DNA of 11,018 bases from Candidatus Falkowiibacteriota bacterium (GTDB lineage Bacteria; Patescibacteriota; Patescibacteriia; Patescibacteriales; UBA12465): contig CAIZYV010000100.1 of NCBI GenBank assembly GCA_903937325.1, positions 1-11,018 of the forward strand, in the 5' to 3' direction. The translations under genes and the position numbers were made by a program. The notes under the pieces are model-generated. The model made no database searches and was not told the origin of the DNA. It saw nothing but the letters and a program-made list of their open reading frames with translations. Positions 1 to 6,716 of the stretch are shown here, in pieces. Numbering within the stretch: position 1 is the stretch's first letter; each line of letters starts with the position of its first letter.

Positions 1-933
1 AGCAACCATGATGAAGAGATAAACGATTTAATGCGTAAAGATCATGTTGTTGCCAATCAGACGGAGAAGGATGATGTGTATTCAACCATTCAGAGCCAGA
101 TTGATATTAAGAATCAGGATAAAGATTCTATCATGGAAAACCAAACAAATACTAAAGATAAACTTCGGGAAAATAAATTATCTGAGGCTTCAACGGCCAT
201 GGCTAACATTAAATCTCGCTTGGAAGGTGAAGCATCAAAGAATATCGCTGGTATTTCCAATTCTTCCGAATTGGCGGCAATTTTCCGGGAAGCCTTGAAA
301 AATAATGATTATGGCATGATGGCGGCAGTGACAAAAAAATTGGCTAAGACCGGTAATTATAATGATTTGCAACGTGACTTGGGCTTAGGCACTGGTTTGG
401 ACGGGATGCTTGGTTTAGCTAAGGTGATGCAAGATAAAGGTGGCATGAGTGAACAAGATTCTTTTGGTATTCTTGCTGAACTGGGAGAAATTACTAAGGC
501 CGGTAAACATTATCAGGCTTTTGGCACAGTGAGTATGGACGACACGGGTAAGTGGCAGGCAAATGATTATACAGAACAGCAAGCGGCGATTTTATCAGAA
601 CAATCTAAAGTGCAGACGCAATCATTTTCCCGCGATGCTAATCGTCTCGGTCTCGGCCATTATAAAGAAGGAGCCCATACCGCTGCAAATTGGGTTTTAG
701 ACGATGCGACGATTAAACTCTTTGCTTCTAAAGATAATGATTATGCTAAACAGATTGGTACTACCGGTAATGTTAATTTAATCCGCTTTATTGCTTCTAA
801 TAGTAAAAATTTAGAATTATTGGAAAAAAATGGTGCTAAGGAAGTGGCTGCTAAGATTCGTGAAATTGCTGGTAGTTCTAAGACGCCCAGCGCCGAAAAT
901 CCTAAAGCAGCTATTAAGAGCGTTATCCATTAA
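1..933 (+). CDS. Unrecognised hydrophilic protein, C-terminal part (5' end outside window)
   Basis: The frame is open from base 1 with no stop before the first ATG at 31, so this is most likely the C-terminal part of a longer gene. About 310 residues are visible. The first 50 or so are strongly charged and polar (D, K, Q, N rich), as in an extended or coiled segment. The remainder is Ala/Lys/Gly-rich with amphipathic helices, for example around IFREALKNNDYGMMAAVTKK, and a Gly-rich stretch near LGLGTGLDGMLGL. No signal peptide, membrane segment or catalytic motif is visible in this part. It ends 5 bases before the next gene, which suggests co-transcription. I do not recognise the family. Large CPR proteins of this style are sometimes found near secretion or pilus loci, but nothing here proves that. 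Confidence 0.7.
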   Translation, partial: SNHDEEINDLMRKDHVVANQTEKDDVYSTIQSQIDIKNQDKDSIMENQTNTKDKLRENKLSEASTAMANIKSRLEGEASKNIAGISNSSELAAIFREALKNNDYGMMAAVTKKLAKTGNYNDLQRDLGLGTGLDGMLGLAKVMQDKGGMSEQDSFGILAELGEITKAGKHYQAFGTVSMDDTGKWQANDYTEQQAAILSEQSKVQTQSFSRDANRLGLGHYKEGAHTAANWVLDDATIKLFASKDNDYAKQIGTTGNVNLIRFIASNSKNLELLEKNGAKEVAAKIREIAGSSKTPSAENPKAAIKSVIH

Positions 934-938
934 GATAT

Positions 939-1820
939 ATGCCAATACTTGATCTAAAATTATTACAACAAGAAATCGAATACGCTTCTTTAAACCAGGA
1001 TTTTCTCGGTGCTTTCGAGGTTTATAATCTGGTTAAAGAATGGCTGGAAAAATCAGATTTGCGCAGGGGAAATAAAGGTGCTTATTCTCAATATTTTGAT
1101 TATTTACAGAAGCTAAAATTTATTAGTTTAAATTATTTTGAACAGCCTGAAGATTATATTGATCTTTTAAAAAATCATTTTCATCTGATTTTCGAAATTC
1201 CGAATGATTTTGATCTTTGGGGAAAGCTAGAGGTCTATCTTGTGAGCTTATCTAATCTGGATGAACGTAATGAAATCAAGTCAAAGTTGAAGGCGGCTCT
1301 AGAAAGTTCCGTTAGCAATCTTTTAAAACGGTCAGATTATCCTGATAATTTTCCTTTGCTTAAAGTTGGTGATTGGGTAAAAAATTTCGTGGCCAATCTC
1401 GGTTTTGGACCATTTGATAAAGTAAAGAAGATAGAATATCTTAGTAACGACGTAAATATTAGAGCTCTAAAAGAAGAAGATAAAGAAAAAGTTCGCATCT
1501 TGATGGATATTTATGAGAAATTACTTTTACCAAGTGACGTAAAAGAGGGTTATGAAAATACGGTTTTATTCAGTGTTGACAATAAGACAATGATATTTAA
1601 TCGCGGCGAAGTAGAGGAAATTAAACCTTTCGGTAAAATAGAAGGTAGGGAAGATGAAAATAAAGATAAAGATAAAGACGTGGTCGTCACTCAGGTTTTA
1701 GGCGATAGTTCTGCCGGCTTACAGGCCGCTTTAGATAATTATTCTCCCTCATCTTTAGAATATAAAGCTATTAAGCAGGAAATCGAACGCCTGCGTAAAA
1801 CAAAAAATAATGTCACTTAA
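939..1820 (+). CDS. Hypothetical soluble protein, 293 aa
   Basis: This is an uninterrupted frame starting 5 bases after the previous stop and overlapping the next gene by 11 bases, so it is part of the same transcription unit. The first 130 residues are mostly helical and aromatic-rich (FLGAFEVYNLVKEWLEK, YSQYFDYLQKLKF), resembling helical-repeat or adaptor proteins. A middle section (about 140-230) is mixed. A highly charged linker, DENKDKDKD, at about residues 239-247 precedes a short C-terminal helix (SLEYKAIKQEIERLRKTK). There are no membrane segments and no catalytic motif I can name. The start ATG has no Shine-Dalgarno sequence, and translation may be coupled to the upstream stop. I do not recognise a function; it could be a partner of the preceding unknown protein. 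Confidence 0.8.
   Translation: MPILDLKLLQQEIEYASLNQDFLGAFEVYNLVKEWLEKSDLRRGNKGAYSQYFDYLQKLKFISLNYFEQPEDYIDLLKNHFHLIFEIPNDFDLWGKLEVYLVSLSNLDERNEIKSKLKAALESSVSNLLKRSDYPDNFPLLKVGDWVKNFVANLGFGPFDKVKKIEYLSNDVNIRALKEEDKEKVRILMDIYEKLLLPSDVKEGYENTVLFSVDNKTMIFNRGEVEEIKPFGKIEGREDENKDKDKDVVVTQVLGDSSAGLQAALDNYSPSSLEYKAIKQEIERLRKTKNNVT
1662..1679 (+). repeat. Three tandem 6-base units (AAAGAT/AAAGAT/AAAGAC)
   Basis: Three in-frame hexamers encode the charged KDKDKD linker of the 293-aa hypothetical protein. They form a short coding microsatellite that could change linker length by whole units without a frameshift. Three units is small, and chance in a Lys/Asp-rich linker is a sufficient explanation. Confidence 0.5.
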
Positions 1821-2769
1821 GAAAACTAAATCCTCGGTGGCGGTCGCCGGCTCCTTAGCTTTCGATTGCGTCATGAATTTTCCCGGACGTTTTTCTGCCC
1901 ATATCTTGCCTGGGAAAATCCATGATCTCAATGTCAGCTTTTCTCTCGATCGCCTTAGCACTGGCTTTGGCGGAACCGCTGGTAATATCGCATATAATTT
2001 GGCGCTCTTACAGGAGCGCCCTTCTGTCTTATCGGCCGTCGGTGCCGATTTTTTGCTTTATCGCCGTCATCTCCTCGCGTTGGGTGCGGATTTATGCGCT
2101 TTAGCTCGTAACCAGCGAGAACGCTGTGCTTCTGCTTTTATTATGACCGATAAAGATGATAATCAGCTGTCTGGTTTTTATCCTGGTCCGGCTCTTTTGC
2201 CCGATTTTAAACGTTTGGATAAGAAAAATATAAATTATTTAATTATCGCCCCTGATTTAAAAGCTCGTATGCTGGCAGCACAAGCCTGGGCGATAAAGCG
2301 AAATTTGCCTTACATTTTTGATCCTGGTCAGCAAGTGATTAATTTTTCTCCAACTGAATTAAGAAAGATAATAAGGTCGGCCTTTTTAACGATTGGTAAT
2401 GATTATGAAGTTGAAGTGATTCGTTTAGCTCTCGCTTGCTCAGATGCCGCTTCTATCAGCCCGCGCCGTCCCTTAATTATCACGAAAGGGGCGCAAGGCT
2501 CGGAAATAATCACGGCTAATAAAAGAATTCTCATTCCAGCGGTAGCAGTGCGCGAAAACTTGGACCCGACTGGCGCCGGGGATGCCTACCGTGCCGGTTT
2601 GCTTAAAGGTTTGGTGCTGGGCATGCCCTTGGTAGAGGCGGCGAAATTAGCTTCGACTGTGGCTGTTTATGCGGTAGAGAAAAAGGGGACACAGAATCAT
2701 CGTTTTACTCTTAAAAATTTAGAAAAACGCTATCGTCAGAGTTTTGGCCAGGCGCTTAAATTAACTTGA
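1810..2769 (+). CDS. PfkB-family kinase, probable adenosine/nucleoside kinase
   Basis: This is a PfkB/ribokinase-fold kinase that transfers phosphate from ATP to a sugar or nucleoside hydroxyl in the cytoplasm. Visible motifs are the N-terminal strand VAVAGSLAFD (10-19), the substrate-lid GFGGTAGN (52-59), the NDYE metal/phosphate motif (197-200, the family NxxE), TKGAQGS (225-231) and the C-terminal signature DPTGAGDAYRAG (252-263) with catalytic base Asp258 and the anion hole GAG. The length of 319 aa is normal. The opening FPGRFSAHILPGKIHDLNVSF is the style of the adenosine-kinase-like branch. The next gene is S-adenosylhomocysteinase, whose product adenosine must be removed, so the context supports adenosine as substrate. 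A ribose or fructose kinase cannot be excluded. The start at 1810 overlaps the upstream gene by 11 bases and gives an intact first strand. It ends in TGA. Confidence 0.88.
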   Translation: MSLKKTKSSVAVAGSLAFDCVMNFPGRFSAHILPGKIHDLNVSFSLDRLSTGFGGTAGNIAYNLALLQERPSVLSAVGADFLLYRRHLLALGADLCALARNQRERCASAFIMTDKDDNQLSGFYPGPALLPDFKRLDKKNINYLIIAPDLKARMLAAQAWAIKRNLPYIFDPGQQVINFSPTELRKIIRSAFLTIGNDYEVEVIRLALACSDAASISPRRPLIITKGAQGSEIITANKRILIPAVAVRENLDPTGAGDAYRAGLLKGLVLGMPLVEAAKLASTVAVYAVEKKGTQNHRFTLKNLEKRYRQSFGQALKLT

Positions 2770-2803
2770 CGAACAAGCTTATTGCCTTTAAAATAACAAG
2801 AAT

Positions 2804-4063
2804 ATGAAAAAACATTACGATATTACTGATTTAAAACTGGCTGATGATGGCCGCCGCCGGATAGAATGGGCGGAGCGGGATATGCCCGTTTTAAACCACA
2901 TTAAACAAGAAGCTTTGAAAACCAAGCCTCTTAAGGGTTTGCGTGTGGCGGCTTGTTTACATGTGACCGCCGAAACGGCCAACTTAATGCGTACTTTCCA
3001 GGCCGCCGGGGCTGAAACTTTGTTAGTCGCTTCTAACCCTTTATCGACTCAGGATGAAGTTGCCTCTGCTCTAGTCGCTTATTATCATATCCCTGTTTTT
3101 GCTCGTCATGGAGAAAATCGGGCTATGTATTATCAGCATCTACAGGCGGCGCTGGAGACTCGTCCGCACATTACTTTAGATGACGGTGCCGATTTAATTT
3201 CGCTTTTACATAAAGATTATAAAAGCCAAGCCGGTGATATCATCGCTAGTTTAGAAGAAACAACGACTGGTGTTATCCGTTTGCGTGCTTTGGCTGCTGC
3301 CGGTAAATTATTGTTGCCGGTCGTTGCTGTCAATGATGCGAGAACCAAACATCTTTTTGATAATCGTTACGGTACGGGGCAATCAACACTTGATGGTATT
3401 ATTCGTGCTACCAACATGCTTATTGCCGGCAAGACCATCGTTGTTGTCGGTTATGGCTGGTGCGGACGCGGTTTTGCCAATCGGGCAAGAGGAATGGGAG
3501 CAAAAGTGGTCGTGACCGAAGTTGATGAGGTTAAGGCTCTGGAAGCGGCGATGGATGGTTTTGCCGTTATGCCGATGAAAGAAGCTGCTAAAATCGGTGA
3601 CTTATTTTGTACTCTCAGCGGTGATCTACATGTTATTGACGCGCCCCATTTCCGTTTAATGAAAGATGGGGCAATTGTTTGTAATTCCGGACACTTTGAC
3701 GTGGAAATTAATTTAGCCGCTTTAAAAAAGATGGCGCAGAAAGTACGCAAACAGATTCGTAATCAGGTTGATGAATATACTGTTGGTCGAAAAAAGATTT
3801 ATGTCCTTTCTGAGGGCCGGCTGGTAAATTTAGCGGCCGCCGAAGGGCATCCGGCCAGTGTGATGGATATGAGTTTTGCCACGCAGGCTCTCAGTGCTTT
3901 TTCCGTTGCTAAGAGTAAAAAACTGGCGATTGGCGTGCATGAAGTTTCGGCAGAAATAGAAAACAAGATTGCCCGACTCAAATTAAAGTCTATGGGTATT
4001 AGTATTGATAAATTAACACCCGCTCAAGCTAATTATCTTCAGTCTTGGGAAGCCGGGACTTAA
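2804..4063 (+). CDS. ahcY: S-adenosylhomocysteinase (SAH hydrolase)
   Basis: This NAD-dependent enzyme splits S-adenosylhomocysteine into adenosine and homocysteine, relieving product inhibition of methyltransferases. Motifs along the 419 residues are HVTAET (53-58), DDGADL (126-131), EETTTG (151-156), NDARTKHLFDN (177-187) carrying catalytic Lys182 and Asp186, the Rossmann loop GYGWCGRG (216-223), TEVD (238-241), CNSGHFDVEI (293-302) with catalytic-site His297, and EGHP/MDMSFATQ (347-361). It ends YLQSWEAGT, as in the short archaeal/thermophile-like type, and lacks the long insertion and the KxxHYRY tail of the proteobacterial and eukaryotic type. All key residues are present, so it should be active. 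It follows the kinase by 34 bases without a terminator between them, which fits an operon. The start has no Shine-Dalgarno sequence. Confidence 0.97.
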   Translation: MKKHYDITDLKLADDGRRRIEWAERDMPVLNHIKQEALKTKPLKGLRVAACLHVTAETANLMRTFQAAGAETLLVASNPLSTQDEVASALVAYYHIPVFARHGENRAMYYQHLQAALETRPHITLDDGADLISLLHKDYKSQAGDIIASLEETTTGVIRLRALAAAGKLLLPVVAVNDARTKHLFDNRYGTGQSTLDGIIRATNMLIAGKTIVVVGYGWCGRGFANRARGMGAKVVVTEVDEVKALEAAMDGFAVMPMKEAAKIGDLFCTLSGDLHVIDAPHFRLMKDGAIVCNSGHFDVEINLAALKKMAQKVRKQIRNQVDEYTVGRKKIYVLSEGRLVNLAAAEGHPASVMDMSFATQALSAFSVAKSKKLAIGVHEVSAEIENKIARLKLKSMGISIDKLTPAQANYLQSWEAGT

Positions 4064-4066
4064 ATC

Positions 4067-4095
4067 TTGATTTATTCGTTGTAATATGTTACAAT
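4067..4095 (+). promoter_or_regulatory. Probable sigma70-type promoter of the MNT/HEPN pair
   Basis: TTGATT (4067-4072) is followed after 17 bases by TACAAT (4090-4095), which gives four and five matches to the -35 and -10 consensus with ideal spacing. Transcription would start near 4102, leaving about 17 bases before the ATG at 4119. The -10 box lies inside the operator, so a bound repressor would block polymerase. The region is very AT-rich, so alternative -10 boxes (for example TATATT at 4097-4102) are possible. Confidence 0.6.
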
Positions 4096-4116
4096 ATATA
4101 TTGTAATAATTTACAA
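4079..4116 (+). promoter_or_regulatory. Four-half-site operator in front of the MNT/HEPN genes
   Basis: Two perfect 16-base inverted repeats of the form TTGTAA-N4-TTACAA lie at 4079-4094 and 4101-4116. The half-sites (4079-4084, 4089-4094, 4101-4106, 4111-4116) are spaced 4, 6 and 4 bases, so the inner pair also forms a perfect 18-base palindrome at 4089-4106. Dyad centres are 22 bases apart, about two helical turns, which puts two dimers on the same DNA face. The array covers the predicted -10 box and start site and ends two bases before the ATG. The obvious candidate binder is the winged-helix domain of the gene it precedes (autoregulation, inferred). Confidence 0.85.
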
Positions 4117-4118
4117 TT

Positions 4119-4664
4119 ATGATGAATTTTAATTCTGAAAAAATAAAGCAAATATTAGCCTTTTTTTTCTTAAATACCAAAAGGAGTTTATATTTGAAAG
4201 AGTTGGCTGATATTTTAGATATTGATAAAGGCAATCTTTCCCGTTATTTAAGTTCTTTAGTTTCTGAAGGTGTTATAAAGGCCGATATCAGCGGTCGGCA
4301 AAAATATTTTTCTTTGGATAATTCTTATTATTTATTATCGGAGTTAAAAAAAATGATTTCTTCCGAAATAAATTTGGAATCATCTCTTAGAGATTTATTA
4401 TCCGGTGTTTCTGGTTTAGAAAAAGCTTATATTTTTGGATCTTATGCTTCTGGCAAATTTAAGGATAGTAGCGATATCGATCTTCTTCTTGTCGGCTCTC
4501 ATGATTTAATTGCTGTTCGTCAGAAATTAGCTTTACTACAAAAACACTCAGGACGTGATATTAATATAGTTGATTATTCTCCACGTGAATATCAAGAGAA
4601 GTTAAATGAACCTGGAGAATTTTTATATAAAATTTCTCAAGAGCCGAAATTAATTTTGAAATAA
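4119..4664 (+). CDS. Winged-helix/MNT nucleotidyltransferase (antitoxin-like)
   Basis: This two-domain protein of 181 aa has an N-terminal winged helix-turn-helix (about 8-68), with LYLKELADILDIDKGNLSRYL as the recognition region and GRQKYFSLDN as the wing. A minimal nucleotidyltransferase domain follows (about 85-181). The catalytic motif is GSYASGKFKDSSDID: Gly107-Ser108, then ten residues, then Asp119-x-Asp121, exactly the GSx10DxD pattern of MNT antitoxins, with Asp148 in RDINIVDYS as the likely third carboxylate. In the studied HEPN/MNT systems the MNT protein adenylylates a tyrosine of the HEPN toxin; here that is inferred from family and order. One base separates it from the HEPN gene, so translation is coupled. 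ATG 4119 is directly followed by a second ATG, and either may be used. The fused DNA-binding domain and the operator upstream suggest self-repression. Its base composition (about 30% GC over most of its length) is well below ahcY. Confidence 0.9.
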   Translation: MMNFNSEKIKQILAFFFLNTKRSLYLKELADILDIDKGNLSRYLSSLVSEGVIKADISGRQKYFSLDNSYYLLSELKKMISSEINLESSLRDLLSGVSGLEKAYIFGSYASGKFKDSSDIDLLLVGSHDLIAVRQKLALLQKHSGRDINIVDYSPREYQEKLNEPGEFLYKISQEPKLILK

Positions 4665-4665
4665 C

Positions 4666-5055
4666 ATGTTTGTTAATTTTACCTTTTCTGACAGACAAAT
4701 TAATAATTATTTCCAGTCTGCTAAACGAGATTTTTTGCTTGCCTCTTATAAGGAGGCAGAGATTAAATTTCAATTTTCCTATAATTGTTTTTTGAAACTG
4801 GCACAAGCTGTTTGTGCTCGTAAAGGTCTAAGAGTGAAATCAAGTTCCGGACATCATGCCGCTTTATTTTTAAAGTATGCCGAGATTTTTAAAGATGATA
4901 TGTCGGCCGCAGTAGCACAAGCTATGCGCGATAAGCGCAATCGTGATTTATACGACGGCGGTATTATTATTTCCGATAAGGAAGCAGAAACATATTATCA
5001 ATTTGTTAAAAAAGCTATGGTGAAGGTGGAAAATTATTTATCTCTCACTAAGTAA
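4666..5055 (+). CDS. HEPN-domain protein (toxin-like partner of MNT)
   Basis: This all-helical protein of 129 aa follows the MNT gene by one base, the standard partner order for HEPN/MNT pairs. The N-terminal helix INNYFQSAKRDFLLASYKEA, the SSGHHAALFLKYAEIF segment (59-74) and the late RNRDLYDGG motif (91-99) match HEPN proteins of this kind. In RNase-type HEPN toxins the active site is R-x4-6-H; here Arg91 is followed at +5 by Tyr96 instead of His, in the RNxxxY variant form. It may therefore be a non-RNase or altered HEPN domain, and Tyr96 is a plausible acceptor for MNT-dependent adenylylation (inference). Its stop lies 11 bases before metK with no terminator, so metK is likely to be on the same transcript. 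It could alternatively be a substrate-binding subunit of a two-part nucleotidyltransferase. Confidence 0.82.
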   Translation: MFVNFTFSDRQINNYFQSAKRDFLLASYKEAEIKFQFSYNCFLKLAQAVCARKGLRVKSSSGHHAALFLKYAEIFKDDMSAAVAQAMRDKRNRDLYDGGIIISDKEAETYYQFVKKAMVKVENYLSLTK

Positions 5056-5066
5056 AAAGAAAATAT

Positions 5067-6230
5067 ATGTCTGAAGAAAATATTAAATTAATTACTTCTG
5101 AATCGGTGACCGAAGGGCATCCGGATAAGATTTGTGATCAGATTAGTGATGGTATTTTAGACGCAATGCTTACCAGCGATCCAGACAGCCATGCCGCGAT
5201 TGAATGTTTTTGTACTAATGGCTTGGTAGTGGTGGGAGGAGAAGCGCGCACAAAAAATTATATTAATGTTGATGAAACTGTGCGTCGGATTTTAAAAGGT
5301 ATTGGCTATAATACTCCTGATTCTGGTTTTGACTGCGATAGCGTCGGTATTATGTCGGCCTTACATGAACAAAGCACCGAAATAGCGCAGGGTGTCGACG
5401 AAAATAAAGGTGAATATTTAGAACAAGGGGCGGGTGACCAGGGCTTGATGTATGGTTTTGCGACTAATGAGACTCCAGAATATATGCCTTTGCCTATCGT
5501 TCTTGCTCATCGTTTAACCGCGCGCTTAGCGGCGGCGAGAAAAAGCGGCGAGCTTTCTTATTTACGTCCTGACGGCAAAAGCCAAGTAACGGTTGAATAT
5601 CATGATAATAAAGCAAAGCGGGTAGAGACGGTAGTCATCGCCGCTTGCCATCAAGCGGAAATTCCTTTAGAAAAAGTGCGCCAAGATATTTTGGAAAAAA
5701 TTATTCAGCCTATTATTGGTGGTTTACTTGATGTCGAGACGAAAATCTATATTAATTCCACTGGCGCTTTTACGCTTGGCGGTCCGGCAGCTGATACCGG
5801 TTTAACCGGACGTAAAATTATTGTTGATACTTATGGCGGTTTTGCTCGCCATGGCGGTGGTTGTTTTTCCGGCAAAGATGCTTCTAAAGTCGATCGCAGC
5901 GGCGCCTATATGGCGCGCTATGTCGCTAAAAATATTGTAGCAGCTGGTTTAGCGGATAAATGCGAGTTGCAAGTAGCCTATGCTATCGGCGTTGCTCGAC
6001 CAGTCGGTTTATATCTCGATACTTTTGGTACTGGAAAAATTACCGAGGAAAAGATTTTAGCGGCGGTAAAGGATAATTTTGATTTTCGCCCTAAAGCTAT
6101 TATTGATATTTTAGGTTTGAAAAATCCAGTTTTTCTAAAGACTGCGGCTTATGGTCATTTTGGTCGTCCTGAATTTTCTTGGGAGCAGACGGACAAAGCT
6201 GAAGCCCTTCGCGCTTATCTGCAAAAGTAA
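5067..6230 (+). CDS. metK: S-adenosylmethionine synthetase
   Basis: It makes S-adenosylmethionine from methionine and ATP, releasing phosphate and diphosphate, and supplies the cell's methyl donor. At 387 aa it has normal bacterial length. Visible signatures are EGHPDK (16-21) with the catalytic His18, CDSVGIMSALHEQS (90-103), the active-site loop and GAGDQG (121-126), and the glycine-rich phosphate motif GGGCFSGKDASKVDRS (263-278), where the usual Ala/Pro-Thr positions read Cys and Ala-Ser. Key Lys, Asp and Arg residues are kept, so it should be active. It lies 11 bases after the HEPN stop and ends 3 bases before the stem of a strong terminator. No SAM riboswitch is visible in the short leader. 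Together with ahcY and the kinase upstream it forms most of the activated-methyl cycle; no methionine synthase is seen here. Confidence 0.98.
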   Translation: MSEENIKLITSESVTEGHPDKICDQISDGILDAMLTSDPDSHAAIECFCTNGLVVVGGEARTKNYINVDETVRRILKGIGYNTPDSGFDCDSVGIMSALHEQSTEIAQGVDENKGEYLEQGAGDQGLMYGFATNETPEYMPLPIVLAHRLTARLAAARKSGELSYLRPDGKSQVTVEYHDNKAKRVETVVIAACHQAEIPLEKVRQDILEKIIQPIIGGLLDVETKIYINSTGAFTLGGPAADTGLTGRKIIVDTYGGFARHGGGCFSGKDASKVDRSGAYMARYVAKNIVAAGLADKCELQVAYAIGVARPVGLYLDTFGTGKITEEKILAAVKDNFDFRPKAIIDILGLKNPVFLKTAAYGHFGRPEFSWEQTDKAEALRAYLQK

Positions 6231-6233
6231 AAT

Positions 6234-6261
6234 AAACGCGGCTCTTTTCGCCGCGTTTTTT
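6234..6261 (+). terminator. Intrinsic terminator after metK
   Basis: A perfect 9-base-pair stem, AAACGCGGC (6234-6242) with GCCGCGTTT (6250-6258), closes a 7-base loop and runs into a six-T tract (6256-6261). The CG-rich core stands out in AT-rich surroundings. The next start codon begins only 5 bases after the T tract. Confidence 0.92.
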
Positions 6262-6266
6262 AAAAT

Positions 6267-6683
6267 ATGAATTTTGTTCTCAGTTTCGGGACCTTTGATT
6301 ACTTCCATCCCGGCCATGCCGCTTATTTGCGGCAGGCGGCCACCTTGGGCGATTATTTAGTAGTTGTGGTTGCTCGAGATAGTAACGTTATTAAGATTAA
6401 AAATAAACAAGCGCGGCAAGAGGAAAAAATTAGAAGAGCCGGTGTCGCTTCGTTTTTAAAACAAGAAAAAATAAAAGGACGAGCAGTTTTAGGTTTAAAG
6501 GGCGACCGTTTAGCTATTTTAAAAAAATTTCCTTTTACAGTAATTGCTCTCGGTTATGATCAGCCGGTTGATGAAAAAGTGCTTCGGCAAAAACTGTCCA
6601 CCCTTGGTTTAAAGGTAAAAATAAAACGCCTTGCCGCCTATCATCCGGAAAAATATAAATCTAGCTATTGCCTTAAAGATTAA
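6267..6683 (+). CDS. Cytidylyltransferase-like nucleotidyltransferase, possibly FMN adenylyltransferase (RibL-like)
   Basis: This small (138 aa) Rossmann-like nucleotidylyltransferase joins a nucleoside monophosphate to a phosphorylated substrate and releases diphosphate. The signature GTFDYFHPGH (8-17) gives the HxGH catalytic pair His14/His17. LVVVVARDSNV follows, then LGYDQPVDE (95-103) in the nucleotide-binding region and a C-terminal KYKSSYC (129-135) in the position of the family's ribose/phosphate-contacting tail. The ARD and ALGYDQ phrases resemble archaeal-type FAD synthases (RibL) more than glycerol-3-phosphate cytidylyltransferase (TagD), so FMN to FAD is my preferred but unproven reaction; pantetheine-phosphate or CTP-dependent reactions remain possible. 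The start is fixed by the first strand NFVLSFGTFD. The codon lies 5 bases after the terminator T tract, so it must be leaderless, be expressed by read-through, or have its promoter within the terminator region. Confidence 0.85.
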   Translation: MNFVLSFGTFDYFHPGHAAYLRQAATLGDYLVVVVARDSNVIKIKNKQARQEEKIRRAGVASFLKQEKIKGRAVLGLKGDRLAILKKFPFTVIALGYDQPVDEKVLRQKLSTLGLKVKIKRLAAYHPEKYKSSYCLKD

Positions 6684-6694
6684 TTAGAATTTAA

Positions 6695-6716
6695 AATTAA
6701 ATAAATTTATGTTTAA
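6695..6716 (+). repeat. 22-base sequence around the start codon, copy 1
   Basis: The 14 A/T-only bases before the ATG at 6709 and the first 8 bases from it are identical to those at 7640-7661, around the start of the gene after next. The match is direct and spans ATGTTTAA, so both proteins begin Met-Phe. It may be a shared initiation context, a trace of local duplication, or low-complexity coincidence. Confidence 0.6.

Noticed and set aside
3451..3750. Minus-strand 99-codon open frame inside ahcY
   Set aside because: It is fully contained in a clear ahcY reading frame and shows no domain-like sequence; it is a shadow of codon structure.
5041..5066. Possible SAM riboswitch before metK
   Set aside because: Only 11 bases separate the HEPN stop from metK, too short for any known SAM-binding RNA, and the upstream sequence is coding.
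6668..6697. Possible promoter TTGCCT-N18-TAAAAT before the histidine-phosphatase-like gene
   Set aside because: The -35 half is weak and lies within the preceding gene, and the 25-base gap is nearly pure A/T, where -10-like hexamers are expected by chance.
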